Assembly (NCBI RefSeq): GCF_003286085.1
Contig: NW_020825611.1
Location: 1-64,000 of the forward strand
From: Drosophila persimilis
Lineage: Eukaryota; Arthropoda; Insecta; Diptera; Drosophilidae
Reading direction: 5' to 3'
Length of the DNA stretch: 64,000 nucleotides
Under the pieces are notes generated by a model that ran no database searches, had not been told where the DNA came from, and saw nothing but the letters and a program-made list of their open reading frames with translations. Of this stretch, positions 43,470 through 55,000 are shown piece by piece (position 1 is the first letter of the stretch; the number at the start of each line of letters is the position of its first letter). The position numbers and the translations under genes are program-made.

Positions 43470-44095
43470 CAGAATCGTAGAAGATGACTATATTCTCTAG
43501 AGTGCAAAATCTCAACCAGATCGTATAATTATTACAGCCAGAATCACGAAAACAGTTTTGTTAGAGCAACCAAATTTGGTATCCACACTCCTGTGATATC
43601 GGACCTTGACCGTTTTGTGTAAAAATTTCGCCACACCCCCTTCCGCCCCCGCAAAGGACGAAAATCTGGGGCAACCACAAATCTCAGAGACTATTAAGGC
43701 TAGAGTAACCAAATTTGGTACACACACTCCTTTAAGATGTCACTATAAAACGTATATCTCATCCGCCCCCACAAAGGACGAAAATCTGTTGCATCCACAA
43801 TATTGCAGATTTGAGAAAACTAAAAACGCAGAATCATAGAGAATGACTATATCTATCCGGTTGCTGAATTTGGATCAGATCAGATAATTTTTGTAGCCAA
43901 AAGGAACAAATCAATTTGCATTGGCTACGCAGCGCCCGACGTCACGCTCAGACTGATTTTCTGTCTCTCTCGCACGCATTCTTTGTCGTGTCGTTTAATA
44001 TTAGCGGCGTCTGCCGGAGGAGAGCCATACTGACTTAGTATCGGGTATAACTGTAGAGTTGCGGTGTCCGCAGCAACTCACAACGTTCCCCCTCG
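43470..44095 (+). mobile_element. DINE-1/SGM-type element, copy e2 (5'-truncated, in tandem)
   Basis: It directly follows copy e in the same orientation. It starts inside the family sequence (AGAATCGTAGAAGATG), has a further internal deletion near 43761, and ends with an intact hairpin and CCCCCTCG. Head-to-tail arrays are known for this family. Confidence 0.85.
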
Positions 44096-45052
44096 GTTTT
44101 CTTTTAAATTTATTATATATATAAATAAATATAGCTAATACTGTAACAGGTAACGAAGCAGGAGGCTAGGATCTGAAACGGTACACGAGCAGATGGAGGA
44201 TATGATCGAGATCCATTGCTGCCGATCTCATGGTTAGTCGGGTAGAGTGGGGGGTGGGGTATGGAGAGATCGCGTCACGATCGTGTGCGGTTCAAGGTTC
44301 AGACGGAAGAAATTTACAGAGAAATGATAGTGTAGGGAGATGAGTCAGCGGAACTAATTCGAGCGGGAATTGCTTGCGGTGTCATTGCAACTCGGTATGC
44401 CCACCCTTCATTGATCGCACCGGTCCAAATAGGCTGAGTAATGGGTAACGATCCCTAAAATAAACGCTCTACTTCTGCTAGGTTACGACATCTTGGCGCC
44501 ACATGATCCTTAATAACGGCAACAATTAACGGGAATTCATTACAAACAGTTTATTCATTAAACTTTTCTACAAGCTATCATGGCTGCTAAGTGGTTATAT
44601 ATATATAAAGGCTACTAAAGTAATAAGGAAAATATGTTCAAATAAGCTGCAATTAAGATTAATTATATATATAAAAATATCATGATGAAAGATCCTATTA
44701 GACTAGGGTCAACTAATTATAAAGAGTATATTCAGGAATAATGGTAATTACGTTACACAAATAGAAAGGAAAGGAAAATATGTTCAAATAAGCTGCAATT
44801 AAGATTAATTATATATATAAAAATATCATGATGAAAGATCCTATTAGACTAGGGTCAACTAATTATAAAGAGTATATTCAGGAATAATGGTAATTACGTT
44901 ACACAAATAGAAATATATTCGAAAGGTTTTCAGTTTAATTGTGTAACAAGTCAACGATATATTTCTATACGTCAGTAGGGGATGGATTGGAGGGGATGTC
45001 GAGGTCACTGCCGGTGGGGATTCTCTGGTTCCGTGCTCATTCGGTAACTTGT
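44096..45052. other. Unclassified region with 146 bp tandem duplication
   Basis: No gene is recognised. A 146 bp unit starting AAGGAAAATATGTTCAAATA is present twice in a row (44625-44770 and 44771-44914), nearly identical. TCTTGGCGCCACATG at about 44488 contains a GGCGCC core that could be a degenerate LTR primer site, not supported further. Two short ORFs here are not protein-like. Confidence 0.5.
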
Positions 45053-45081
45053 GGGGGGGGGGGGGGGGGGGGGGGGGGGGG
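45053..45081. repeat. 29-base G homopolymer
   Basis: An uninterrupted G run sits at the left edge of repeat A copy 2. Copy 1 has CGG at the same point. Confidence 0.95.
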
Positions 45082-45862
45082 TCGTTTGACCGCGTCTCGA
45101 CTCATACTACATAAACTTTAAAATTTTAGAATCCCGTGACTCTCCAGGGAGCTAACTCCGAAAACAACAATTTGCATATTCCGATCATAGCCGAAATGAA
45201 ATGGCACAATCATACATAGGGCGTACTCGAAAGTACTAGGGGCTTTCGTCGGGGTGTTCCAAAAATATCGCGGGCGTGAGGTCTTGAGATGGAAGTCGAC
45301 ACACACAATTTTGTACCCACCCTTCCATGATTTCCAGTGGTGCGAAATGTTCTGGAAATCCCTAATATTCTCACCCTACCCCCTTACGTCACCATGTCAC
45401 CAGGAAATTAGAAGTCTACTCCATATTCATGGCTGACAAAATTCAATATATTTCTTTGGACTTAATACTAGACATGTGGCTACATCATCAAAACCGAGCG
45501 AACAAGTGTTTCACTACCTGAAAGAACACAAGTCTTCAATTAACCAATAGGCAAATCAAGGGAAAGAAATTAATGGAAATGGAAAAATATGAGGCTTAAT
45601 CTCTAAAGGAGAAAGAGAAGCGTTTTAGATATTTATAGAGGTATGTATATATAAACGAGAGCGTATATGAATATAATATATGATATTAGAAATAAGGAAA
45701 TTAAATATGTATAAAGAAAAAACGAAAAATTAAAAAATTATAAATTATAAAATGCTCATACCAGCGTACCGCCATGGTGAGCCAAAACGCAATTTAATTA
45801 AAAATAAAAAAACATTTTTATGGTTGTTGGTTTAAGGCGATTAAAAAAAATTTTCTTTTTTT
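45080..45862. repeat. Unclassified dispersed repeat A, copy 2
   Basis: It is nearly identical to 4554-5330. It ends in a T run into which the following Helentron-type element is inserted. Copy 1 continues past this T run with AGTTTGTTAGTG, which is absent here. Confidence 0.7.
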
Positions 45863-46613
45863 TATACCCGATACTCAAAATGAGTATTGGGGTATATTAG
45901 ATTTGTGGTAAAAGTGGATGTGTGTAACGTCCAGAAGGAATCGTTTCCGACCCTATAAAGTATATATATTCTTGATCAGCATCAATAGCCGAGTCGATTG
46001 AGCCCTGTCTGTCTGTCCGTCCGTCCGTCTGTCCGTCTGTCCGTCCCCTTCAGCGCCTAATGCTCAAAGACTATAAGAGCTAGAGCAACGATGTTTTGGA
46101 TCCAGACTTCTGTAATATGTCACTGCTCCAAAAATATTTCAAAACTTTGCCTCGCCCACTTCCGCCCCCGCAAAGGACGAAAATCTGAGGCAACCACAAA
46201 TCTCAGAGACTATTAAGGCTAGAGTAACCAAATTTGGTACACACACTCCTTTAAGATGTCACTATAAAACGTATATCTCATCCGCCCCCACAAAGGACGA
46301 AAATCTGTTGCATCCACAATATTGCAGATTTGAGAAAACTAAAAACGCAGAATCATAGATAACGACCATATCTATCAGACTGCTGAATCTGGATCAGATC
46401 AGATCATTTTGTAGCCAAAGGAAACAAATCAATTTGCAGTGGCTACGCAGCGCGTGACGTCACGCTCAGACTGATTTTCTGTCTCTCTCGCACGCTCTCT
46501 TTGTCGTGTCGTTTAATATTAGCGGCGTCTGCCGGAGGAGAGCCATACTGACTTAGTATCGGGTATAACTATAGAGTTGCGGTGTCCGCAGCAACTCACA
46601 ACGTTCCCCCTCG
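45863..46613 (+). mobile_element. DINE-1/SGM-type element, copy f (internally deleted), at outer edge of left inverted arm
   Basis: Both termini are present, but ~380 bp of the middle is missing. Its 3' end CCCCCTCG directly touches the first base of the left inverted arm (TTTTATATTTACG). Confidence 0.85.
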
Positions 46614-49600
46614 TTTTATATTTACGTTTACATTTATAACGTATTCTGCGGAGAGGAAATAACTATTCGCCAAACCAGACCGATTTGACCTTAAAAACGC
46701 ACCGAAAGCTGTTAATATATTGATCACACATCAGATTGAGTTCCTAGGCCCATAAAGGTGGCATTGAATGTTGTTCAAAGGCATAAAATGATCATTCGAA
46801 AATATCTATAAACTATTTAAATGAGCTTTTTTCTCACTCCTTTGGCTGCAACTGTATTTTCTTTGACTTCAAATGGAGTTAATTATGCAATCGTTAATTT
46901 CTTCATATTCCTATTCATATTCGTTTTCTCTCTCTTCGTTTGTCAGTTCCGTTATTTGCCAGTACCGTTTTGCATTGCCTGGCAGTGCATCTCTGCCTGG
47001 CAATGGAAATGGAAATATGTAACGTAAATGCGAAAGAGCTAAAAGAGGATGCCATAATTGATTCAGTTCTATGTTCACGCACACCCTTATTCACATTCAT
47101 TATAATACTTCAACGAAAGAATATCATTTATACAATCATTTACAAATTCAAATTGCTCCGAACATAGGTTAGCCACTAAAATCTCTCTTACACCCTGCCA
47201 CTAACTATCCGGTAGAATAAGAGAGATTGAGTTACCCTCTCGGGGGCTAGAACAAAAAAAAAGGGCGATACAACGCTGGCATTCCTACAGCCACATAGCG
47301 CATGTACGTGTTGCTTCTGTTTATTATATATTACTGAGGTCTTTTTCGAAGGTGTTGTGTCGTAATTTGCAGTTGTCGTTTTTGCTCTTTGCCTTTATAG
47401 GGGTTGTTGCTCATATTGCTCATATTTTTGAATTCGTTTGTTTCTCGTTACAATTGTTTTTGGTTTATACTTTTGTTCATTTAGAATTTGCCTTAAACAT
47501 CTCTATGGTTATTTTTGTGGACGCACCTCATCCACGCCAGCGTCCGGGGTTATGGTCCGGTCCGAGACGGTTGTGCCTATCCTGTCCAGCCAGACTCGGA
47601 CCGTACCGCAGTGCCACCGCCGGCCGTTCGCAGCGCGCAAGCCCCTTAGGGCAGAGGGCGACGAGGGGGCGCCGCTCACGAGAACGTGCTGCTTGTGCTT
47701 TACCATCTAATGGACTGATGGCCCGTATTGGCCATTGGCCATTGGCCGTGTTGGAAGTCGGCCTTGGCCTGACCCGGAGCTGGTGCTACCGATGCCCGTC
47801 TACCCACTGATGGCTGGGTCGGGGACGGAGAGGAGGCGGTTCCGTGTGGCACGGGGCTGTGGCGGGGACTTGGCGCGTCGGCGATTACACGAACGGGACA
47901 CACACACCAATGCATTTTGAAGTTTTTATATTTTTTTGTACGATTTTTTTCAGAGTTTTTGCAGTTGTCCTGATAACACACGATGATGAACATACATTAT
48001 CTACTAGGTCACATTTAGGTTAGTCTTCTTTTTTTAGTGTATTTTTTATGTATTCTTTTTTAGTTTTTTTGTTCGCATTGATATACTTTGGTCTGATATT
48101 CCTCCTTTGTCATTGCCAAATCCTCTATGTTCGTGATTTCATGTTAGACTTTTGGTGTTTTTTGGTTTCCTTCTGTTCTTCTTCTTTTTGTTTTTGCTTG
48201 TTGCTTGTTGCTTGTTGCTTATTAAGTGGCTCCTTGTGCTTTTGCCCTTGCACTGGCTCCTCCATCCCCAACCCCCACCGGCAAATGCCACAGGGTGTGT
48301 CAGGAGGAGCCTGCTCCGGCTTTGTGTTTGCTCAGAGAGCGGGAGAGAGAGTGAAGAGATGACGAAAGTGTTGCAATCGTAACTTCGGCTACCAACGGAC
48401 ACAATTCGAGAGAATGTGGATTGACGGGCTGTGTCCAACCGTCTTTTGCTGCAGAATGCTCGACCGCCCAGTAGCAGTCCTCCGGATCCGGGTATTTATG
48501 CGGCAGCTTGCGGAATTTAAACTTGGGAATTACAAGCCCGTGCAAGGCAAGTGCATCGCATTCACATTCGCATCTGCAGCTTTTGCCAAAGCTTTCCAAC
48601 GTCCTGCACATGCACACGCGCAGCTTAAAGTTATAACGCGGGGGTTGCATGCCGCCTAAAAGTATGCAACAGCAAGTGCCACCTGTTGTGCTGTGTTGTG
48701 TTGTGTCGTGTTTGAATTACCTTTGAATATGGGCGAGGCGCGCCAAGTGTGCGCCGCCCCCTGTCCCAGAAACTGACCCACAGATATCTCCAGCAGCATC
48801 ATGGGCAGGCCGACTAGAAAGAGCAAAACCACATACGGCACCAGATACGCCGATCCATAGCGGTCCAGTTCTCGTGGGAAGCGCACCACATTCGCGAAGC
48901 TCACGTTGAGGCACAGGCAGAGCACAAGGCCACGGAAAACGGAGCATTTGGTCTGGAATGGAGTGGGAGAGGTGAAAATATTGGTTTAATAAATGCATTG
49001 AATAAAGTTTGATATAAATTGATATAAGTATATGACAATAGTTATATTCTTCCTGCATTCAACATTTTCCCTCTAATTAATTGTTGCTCTTAAGATGGAA
49101 TCTTCCTTGTGCCCACATATAACCAAATATAAGCCTTCAGTGTACAGACAGTCAAATTTATGTATTCCTATTTGCTAGATATGCACATTACTTCTCTATA
49201 TTGATTTTAATGTTCTATTACACCAATTCTAAAGGTGGATATCCAACGACCAACGATTCTCAAACATTTGACAACATCCTAAATATTTTACATAATCTTT
49301 CACTTAAATTTTCTATGCATGAGAAATCTTTATATCAAAAAAGCACAGAATGCTGTTCTTTGAAACTAATTGGAAGTAGCATTATTTTCCCAAAAGCAGT
49401 GTAATCTGATATATAGCCATCTCTTGTATTATATTTCACTTTTTCTAGAGTTGGATGATAACAAATTATTTGGAATGAAAGCAACAGTTCACATGAACTT
49501 CATACTACATATTTGTCTGTCCGAAAGTTTGCTCAGTTGCTGGGCAAACACGAAACACGAAATGACAAATTGCTGATGGCATATGCAAACTCATTTGAGT

Positions 49601-50710
49601 TTGAGTTTGAGTTTTTCTTTTTATTTTCTGCAGGAAAACGGTAGCAACAGCAGCCGTCACAGCCCAGAGTTTCTGTTTGTCGCATCCGCCGGCTGTTATT
49701 CCGCTCGAATCAGACAAAAAAAAAAACTCAAATAAACAAAAAGATACACCTACAGTGGCGCTGTCATTTCCGGCACTTCCGCTTTCGACTTGTATAATTC
49801 CGCTATGGTTTGCTTTATTTTCATAAATTACACAATTTCTTTTTTCTGTTTATTTGTCTTACGGCTCATATTCCTCGAATTTCCCCACTCCAAATCGGGG
49901 TACCTGTGACTTAGTTCTTTGTGTTTGCTTTACTCTCGCAACACACACACAGTGCCACACTGCCACACAGTGAGCTGCAAAAGAAAGTACCCTGGCCAGC
50001 CCAGACCAGCCCAGCAAAGGGAGATCTTATTAAGGGGAGACCGAATTCGTTCACGGCTCTAATAAGTCATCTGCAAAATGTACAGCATAAGCCCATTAGA
50101 TGTGCGCTCGCAAAAAAGATAGACAGCAAGCAAATAGCAAACTAACAACAGTCGACACTTTGTCTACTTTTTGAGAGCCCAATACAAAGTGTAAGTCCGC
50201 CAACTGAAAGATACCCTGTAGAACTTTTTAGCTACGGCGGAAATAGTAAAACATTGCACTCAAGCACTCTGGAATGTATATTTTCAAGCCCGAAAAGAGT
50301 CTTTTTAGTGGAAGTTCTCCTATATAATGATACCCCGTTAATGGGCCGAATGAGAATAGTAGATACTGCAAGAACTACCTCAGGTTTTAATCCTATTCCT
50401 ACTCCTAGAATACAAACAATTTTCTAGCTATCGCACTAATTTATAGCTTATGAAGATTAAATTGGGGCAAAAATAGGTCCAATCAATCTACGGCTCATGG
50501 ATGTACATAATGTAATATGACAATCAAACCTAGCTAAATCCTTTCTGCTTCTCCCCGATCAAGTCATGCAAAACTGGACCTCCCACCCTCTCATTATACC
50601 TTTGTAGCCTTTAAAGAGTACAGGGTATATCGAAGAGCTTGCCAAGCAAGCGCTATTAAGTGAAATTCATTCAAGAGAGCAGAGGAAACAGGCAGCAGAG
50701 AGGTGATCTG
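46614..50710 (-). repeat. Left arm of a ~4.1 kb inverted duplication
   Basis: It is the reverse complement of 52518-56613 with only about five base differences and one A-run length change that I could spot (near 47250, 47630, 49384, 50260 and 50625), roughly 99.9% identity. Lengths are 4097 and 4096 bp. It carries intron 1 tail, exon 2 and intron 2 head of the SLC6-type gene, in antisense and upstream of the gene's first exon. ORFs in it are mirrored in the right arm and look like chance frames except for the exon. Confidence 0.95.
48721..48952 (-). pseudogene. Inverted extra copy of SLC6-type exon 2
   Basis: It encodes TKCSVFRGLVLCLCLNVSF onward with acceptor and donor sites identical to the exon at 54276-54507. 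It lies 3.1 kb upstream of exon 1 on the opposite strand, so it cannot be spliced into the gene. Confidence 0.9.
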
Positions 50711-50730
50711 AACGACGGATAATTCAATTC

Positions 50731-51744
50731 ACGACAAAGAGTGCGTGCGAGAGAGACAGAAAATCAGTCTGAGCGTGACGTCGGGCGCTGCGTAGCCAGT
50801 GCAAATTGATTTGTTTCCTTTCGCTATAAAAATGATCTGATCTGATCCAGATTCAGCAATCTGATAGATATGGTCGTTATCTATGATTCTGCGTTTTTAG
50901 TTTTCTCAAATCTGCAATATTGTGGATGCAACAGATTTTCGTCCTTTGTGTGGGCAGAAGGGGGTGGGGCTAAATTTTGAGATATACGTTTTATAGTGAG
51001 ATCTAACAGAAGTGCGGATACCAAATTTGGTTACTCTAGCTTTAATAGTCTCTGAGATTTGTGAATATCCCCAGATTTGCATCCTTTGCGGGGGCGGAAG
51101 GGGGTGTGGCGAAATTTTGAAACAAACTCGTCTCGGTCCGATATATTAGGAGTGTGGATACCAAATTTGGTTGCTCTAGCTTTTATAGTCTCTGAGATCT
51201 AGGCGCTAATGTTTTACTCTAAGCAAAGCCGCCTATGCTACGTGTGTGTTAGAGAGAGACAGGGCGAGAAAAAATGAAATTGTTTTCTTGATGCTGGCTA
51301 TAATAATAATACGATCCAATTCAGATTCTGCAGTCTAAAAGATATGGTCATTCTCTACGATTCTGCGTTTTTGGTTTTCTCGTATCTTTAAAATTGTGGA
51401 TGCCACAGATTTTCGCCCTTTGTGGGGGCGGAAGTGGGCGGGGCAAAGTTTTGAAATATTTTTGTAGCAGTGACATATCACAGAGGTCCGAATACAAAAT
51501 TTCGTTGCTCTAGCTCTTATAGTCTTTGAGCACTAGGAGCTAATAGGGACGGACAGACGGACAGACGGACGGACGGACAGACGGACAGACGGACAGACAG
51601 ACAGGGCTCAATCGACTCGGCTATTGATGCTGATCAAGAATATATATACTTTATGGGGTCGGAAACGATTCCTTCTGGACGTTACACACATCCACTTTTA
51701 CCACAAATCTAATATACCCCTATACTCTTCGAGTACCGGGTATA
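50731..51744 (-). mobile_element. DINE-1/SGM-type element, copy g (3'-truncated)
   Basis: In minus orientation the right end is intact (GAGTACCGGGTATA), but the left end, which should hold the terminal hairpin, is missing: it starts at ACGACAAAGAGTGCG, 20 bp from the inner edge of the left arm. It lies about 300 bp upstream of the SLC6-type start codon. Confidence 0.85.
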
Positions 51745-52050
51745 AAAACAAAAATCAAATCAATTCTCTAATAGAAGAAACCAATTCGACCGGAAGATCA
51801 ACTTTGATTCTATAAAATATTGATCTACATTTAATCAAGTCCCGCGTAAATAATCAGTTTTTTGTTTGTTTTGTTTTGTTTTTATTTGTTTGAAACCAAT
51901 TAGATTTTCGAAATCCAAGCAAACCTTGCGATAAACCTTAAAAATAAAAGAAGAAATTGTTATTATTGTAAGCACAGAAAAGAAGTTTACAACAATAGTA
52001 CAAAAGAAAAATTCTGCTGCCCCTACAAGCAATACAAGATCTGTCCGAAG

Positions 52051-55000
52051 ATGGAGATACCAACCACAAAGTATTTAGCCGACTATCTGTACGTGGTGCA
52101 CGAGGATGTGCCCTTCCGATACTATCGCAAAGTAAGTGCTGCGGGAAGAAAGGAAGGGAGCCTAGCAGCAGCAGCTGTTTGGGTGTTGGGTTGTTGGGTG
52201 GGGCGGGGCGGGGTGGGTGGTGGTTGTGGGGTGTCGGTTCATCATGCATGATATGGCATATGATATGTACATGTGATGTGCCCCGTAATGCTCGTCATCT
52301 ATGCACGCTCATAAACTTCAAACGCCGTTTGGCTCGGCTTCGCTGGGCGCTCTTTTATTTTTTGTAGTTTTATTTTTCTGTGTGTGTGTTTTTTTTGTTC
52401 ACTGTGCGGTTTTCGCTTTATTAACTGCGCTTACTTGGGCGTCACGTTGTTAGCGCTTGCTGTGGCTGATGCTGTGGCTCATGCTTTGCCTCTGCTGTTG
52501 GCAGTTCGTTTGTCTAACAGATCACCTCTCTGCTGCCTGTTTCCTCTGCTCTCTTGAATGAATTTCACTTAATAGCGCTTGCTTGGCAAGCTCTTCGATA
52601 TACTCTGTACTCTTTAAAGGCTACAAAGGTATAATGAGAGGGTGGGAGGTCCAGTTTTGCATGACTTGATCGGGGAGAAGCAGAAAGGATTTAGCTAGGT
52701 TTGATTGTCATATTACATTATGTACATCCATGAGCCGTAGATTGATTGGACCTATTTTTGCCCCAATTTAATCTTCATAAGCTATAAATTAGTGCGATAG
52801 CTAGAAAATTGTTTGTATTCTAGGAGTAGGAATAGGATTAAAACCTGAGGTAGTTCTTGCAGTATCTACTATTCTCATTCGGCCCATTAACGGGGTATCA
52901 TTATATAGGAGAACTTCCACTAAAAAGACTCTTTTCGGGCTTGAAAATATACATTCCAGAGTGCTTGGGTGCAATGTTTTACTATTTCCGCCGTAGCTAA
53001 AAAGTTCTACAGGGTATCTTTCAGTTGGCGGACTTACACTTTGTATTGGGCTCTCAAAAAGTAGACAAAGTGTCGACTGTTGTTAGTTTGCTATTTGCTT
53101 GCTGTCTATCTTTTTTGCGAGCGCACATCTAATGGGCTTATGCTGTACATTTTGCAGATGACTTATTAGAGCCGTGAACGAATTCGGTCTCCCCTTAATA
53201 AGATCTCCCTTTGCTGGGCTGGTCTGGGCTGGCCAGGGTACTTTCTTTTGCAGCTCACTGTGTGGCAGTGTGGCACTGTGTGTGTGTTGCGAGAGTAAAG
53301 CAAACACAAAGAACTAAGTCACAGGTACCCCGATTTGGAGTGGGGAAATTCGAGGAATATGAGCCGTAAGACAAATAAACAGAAAAAAGAAATTGTGTAA
53401 TTTATGAAAATAAAGCAAACCATAGCGGAATTATACAAGTCGAAAGCGGAAGTGCCGGAAATGACAGCGCCACTGTAGGTGTATCTTTTTGTTTATTTGA
53501 GTTTTTTTTTTTGTCTGATTCGAGCGGAATAACAGCCGGCGGATGCGACAAACAGAAACTCTGGGCTGTGACGGCTGCTGTTGCTACCGTTTTCCTGCAG
53601 AAAATAAAAAGAAAAACTCAAACTCAAACTCAAATGAGTTTGCATATGCCATCAGCAATTTGTCATTTCGTGTTTCGTGTTTGCCCAGCAACTGAGCAAA
53701 CTTTCGGACAGACAAATATGTAGTATGAAGTTCATGTGAACTGTTGCTTTCATTCCAAATAATTTGTTATCATCCAACTCTAGAAAAAGTGAAATATAAT
53801 ACAAGAGATGGCTATATATCAGATTACACTGCTTTTGGGAAAAGAATGCTACTTCCAATTAGTTTCAAAGAACAGCATTCTGTGCTTTTTTGATATAAAG
53901 ATTTCTCATGCATAGAAAATTTAAGTGAAAGATTATGTAAAATATTTAGGATGTTGTCAAATGTTTGAGAATCGTTGGTCGTTGGATATCCACCTTTAGA
54001 ATTGGTGTAATAGAACATTAAAATCAATATAGAGAAGTAATGTGCATATCTAGCAAATAGGAATACATAAATTTGACTGTCTGTACACTGAAGGCTTATA
54101 TTTGGTTATATGTGGGCACAAGGAAGATTCCATCTTAAGAGCAACAATTAATTAGAGGGAAAATGTTGAATGCAGGAAGAATATAACTATTGTCATATAC
54201 TTATATCAATTTATATCAAACTTTATTCAATGCATTTATTAAACCAATATTTTCACCTCTCCCACTCCATTCCAGACCAAATGCTCCGTTTTCCGTGGCC
54301 TTGTGCTCTGCCTGTGCCTCAACGTGAGCTTCGCGAATGTGGTGCGCTTCCCACGAGAACTGGACCGCTATGGATCGGCGTATCTGGTGCCGTATGTGGT
54401 TTTGCTCTTTCTAGTCGGCCTGCCCATGATGCTGCTGGAGATATCTGTGGGTCAGTTTCTGGGACAGGGGGCGGCGCACACTTGGCGCGCCTCGCCCATA
54501 TTCAAAGGTAATTCAAACACGACACAACACAACACAGCACAACAGGTGGCACTTGCTGTTGCATACTTTTAGGCGGCATGCAACCCCCGCGTTATAACTT
54601 TAAGCTGCGCGTGTGCATGTGCAGGACGTTGGAAAGCTTTGGCAAAAGCTGCAGATGCGAATGTGAATGCGATGCACTTGCCTTGCACGGGCTTGTAATT
54701 CCCAAGTTTAAATTCCGCAAGCTGCCGCATAAATACCCGGATCCGGAGGACTGCTACTGGGCGGTCGAGCATTCTGCAGCAAAAGACGGTTGGACACAGC
54801 CCGTCAATCCACATTCTCTCGAATTGTGTCCGTTGGTAGCCGAAGTTACGATTGCAACACTTTCGTCATCTCTTCACTCTCTCTCCCGCTCTCTGAGCAA
54901 ACACAAAGCCGGAGCAGGCTCCTCCTGACACACCCTGTGGCATTTGCCGGTGGGGGTTGGGGATGGAGGAGCCAGTGCAAGGGCAAAAGCACAAGGAGCC

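Noticed and set aside
44480-44500. Primer-binding site of another LTR element
   Set aside because: A GGCGCC core is present, but no LTR boundary or partner LTR could be found around it.
47352-47810. 152-codon ORF in the left arm (mirrored at 55417-55875)
   Set aside because: Present in both arms only because the arms are duplicates; composition and low complexity suggest intronic chance frames.
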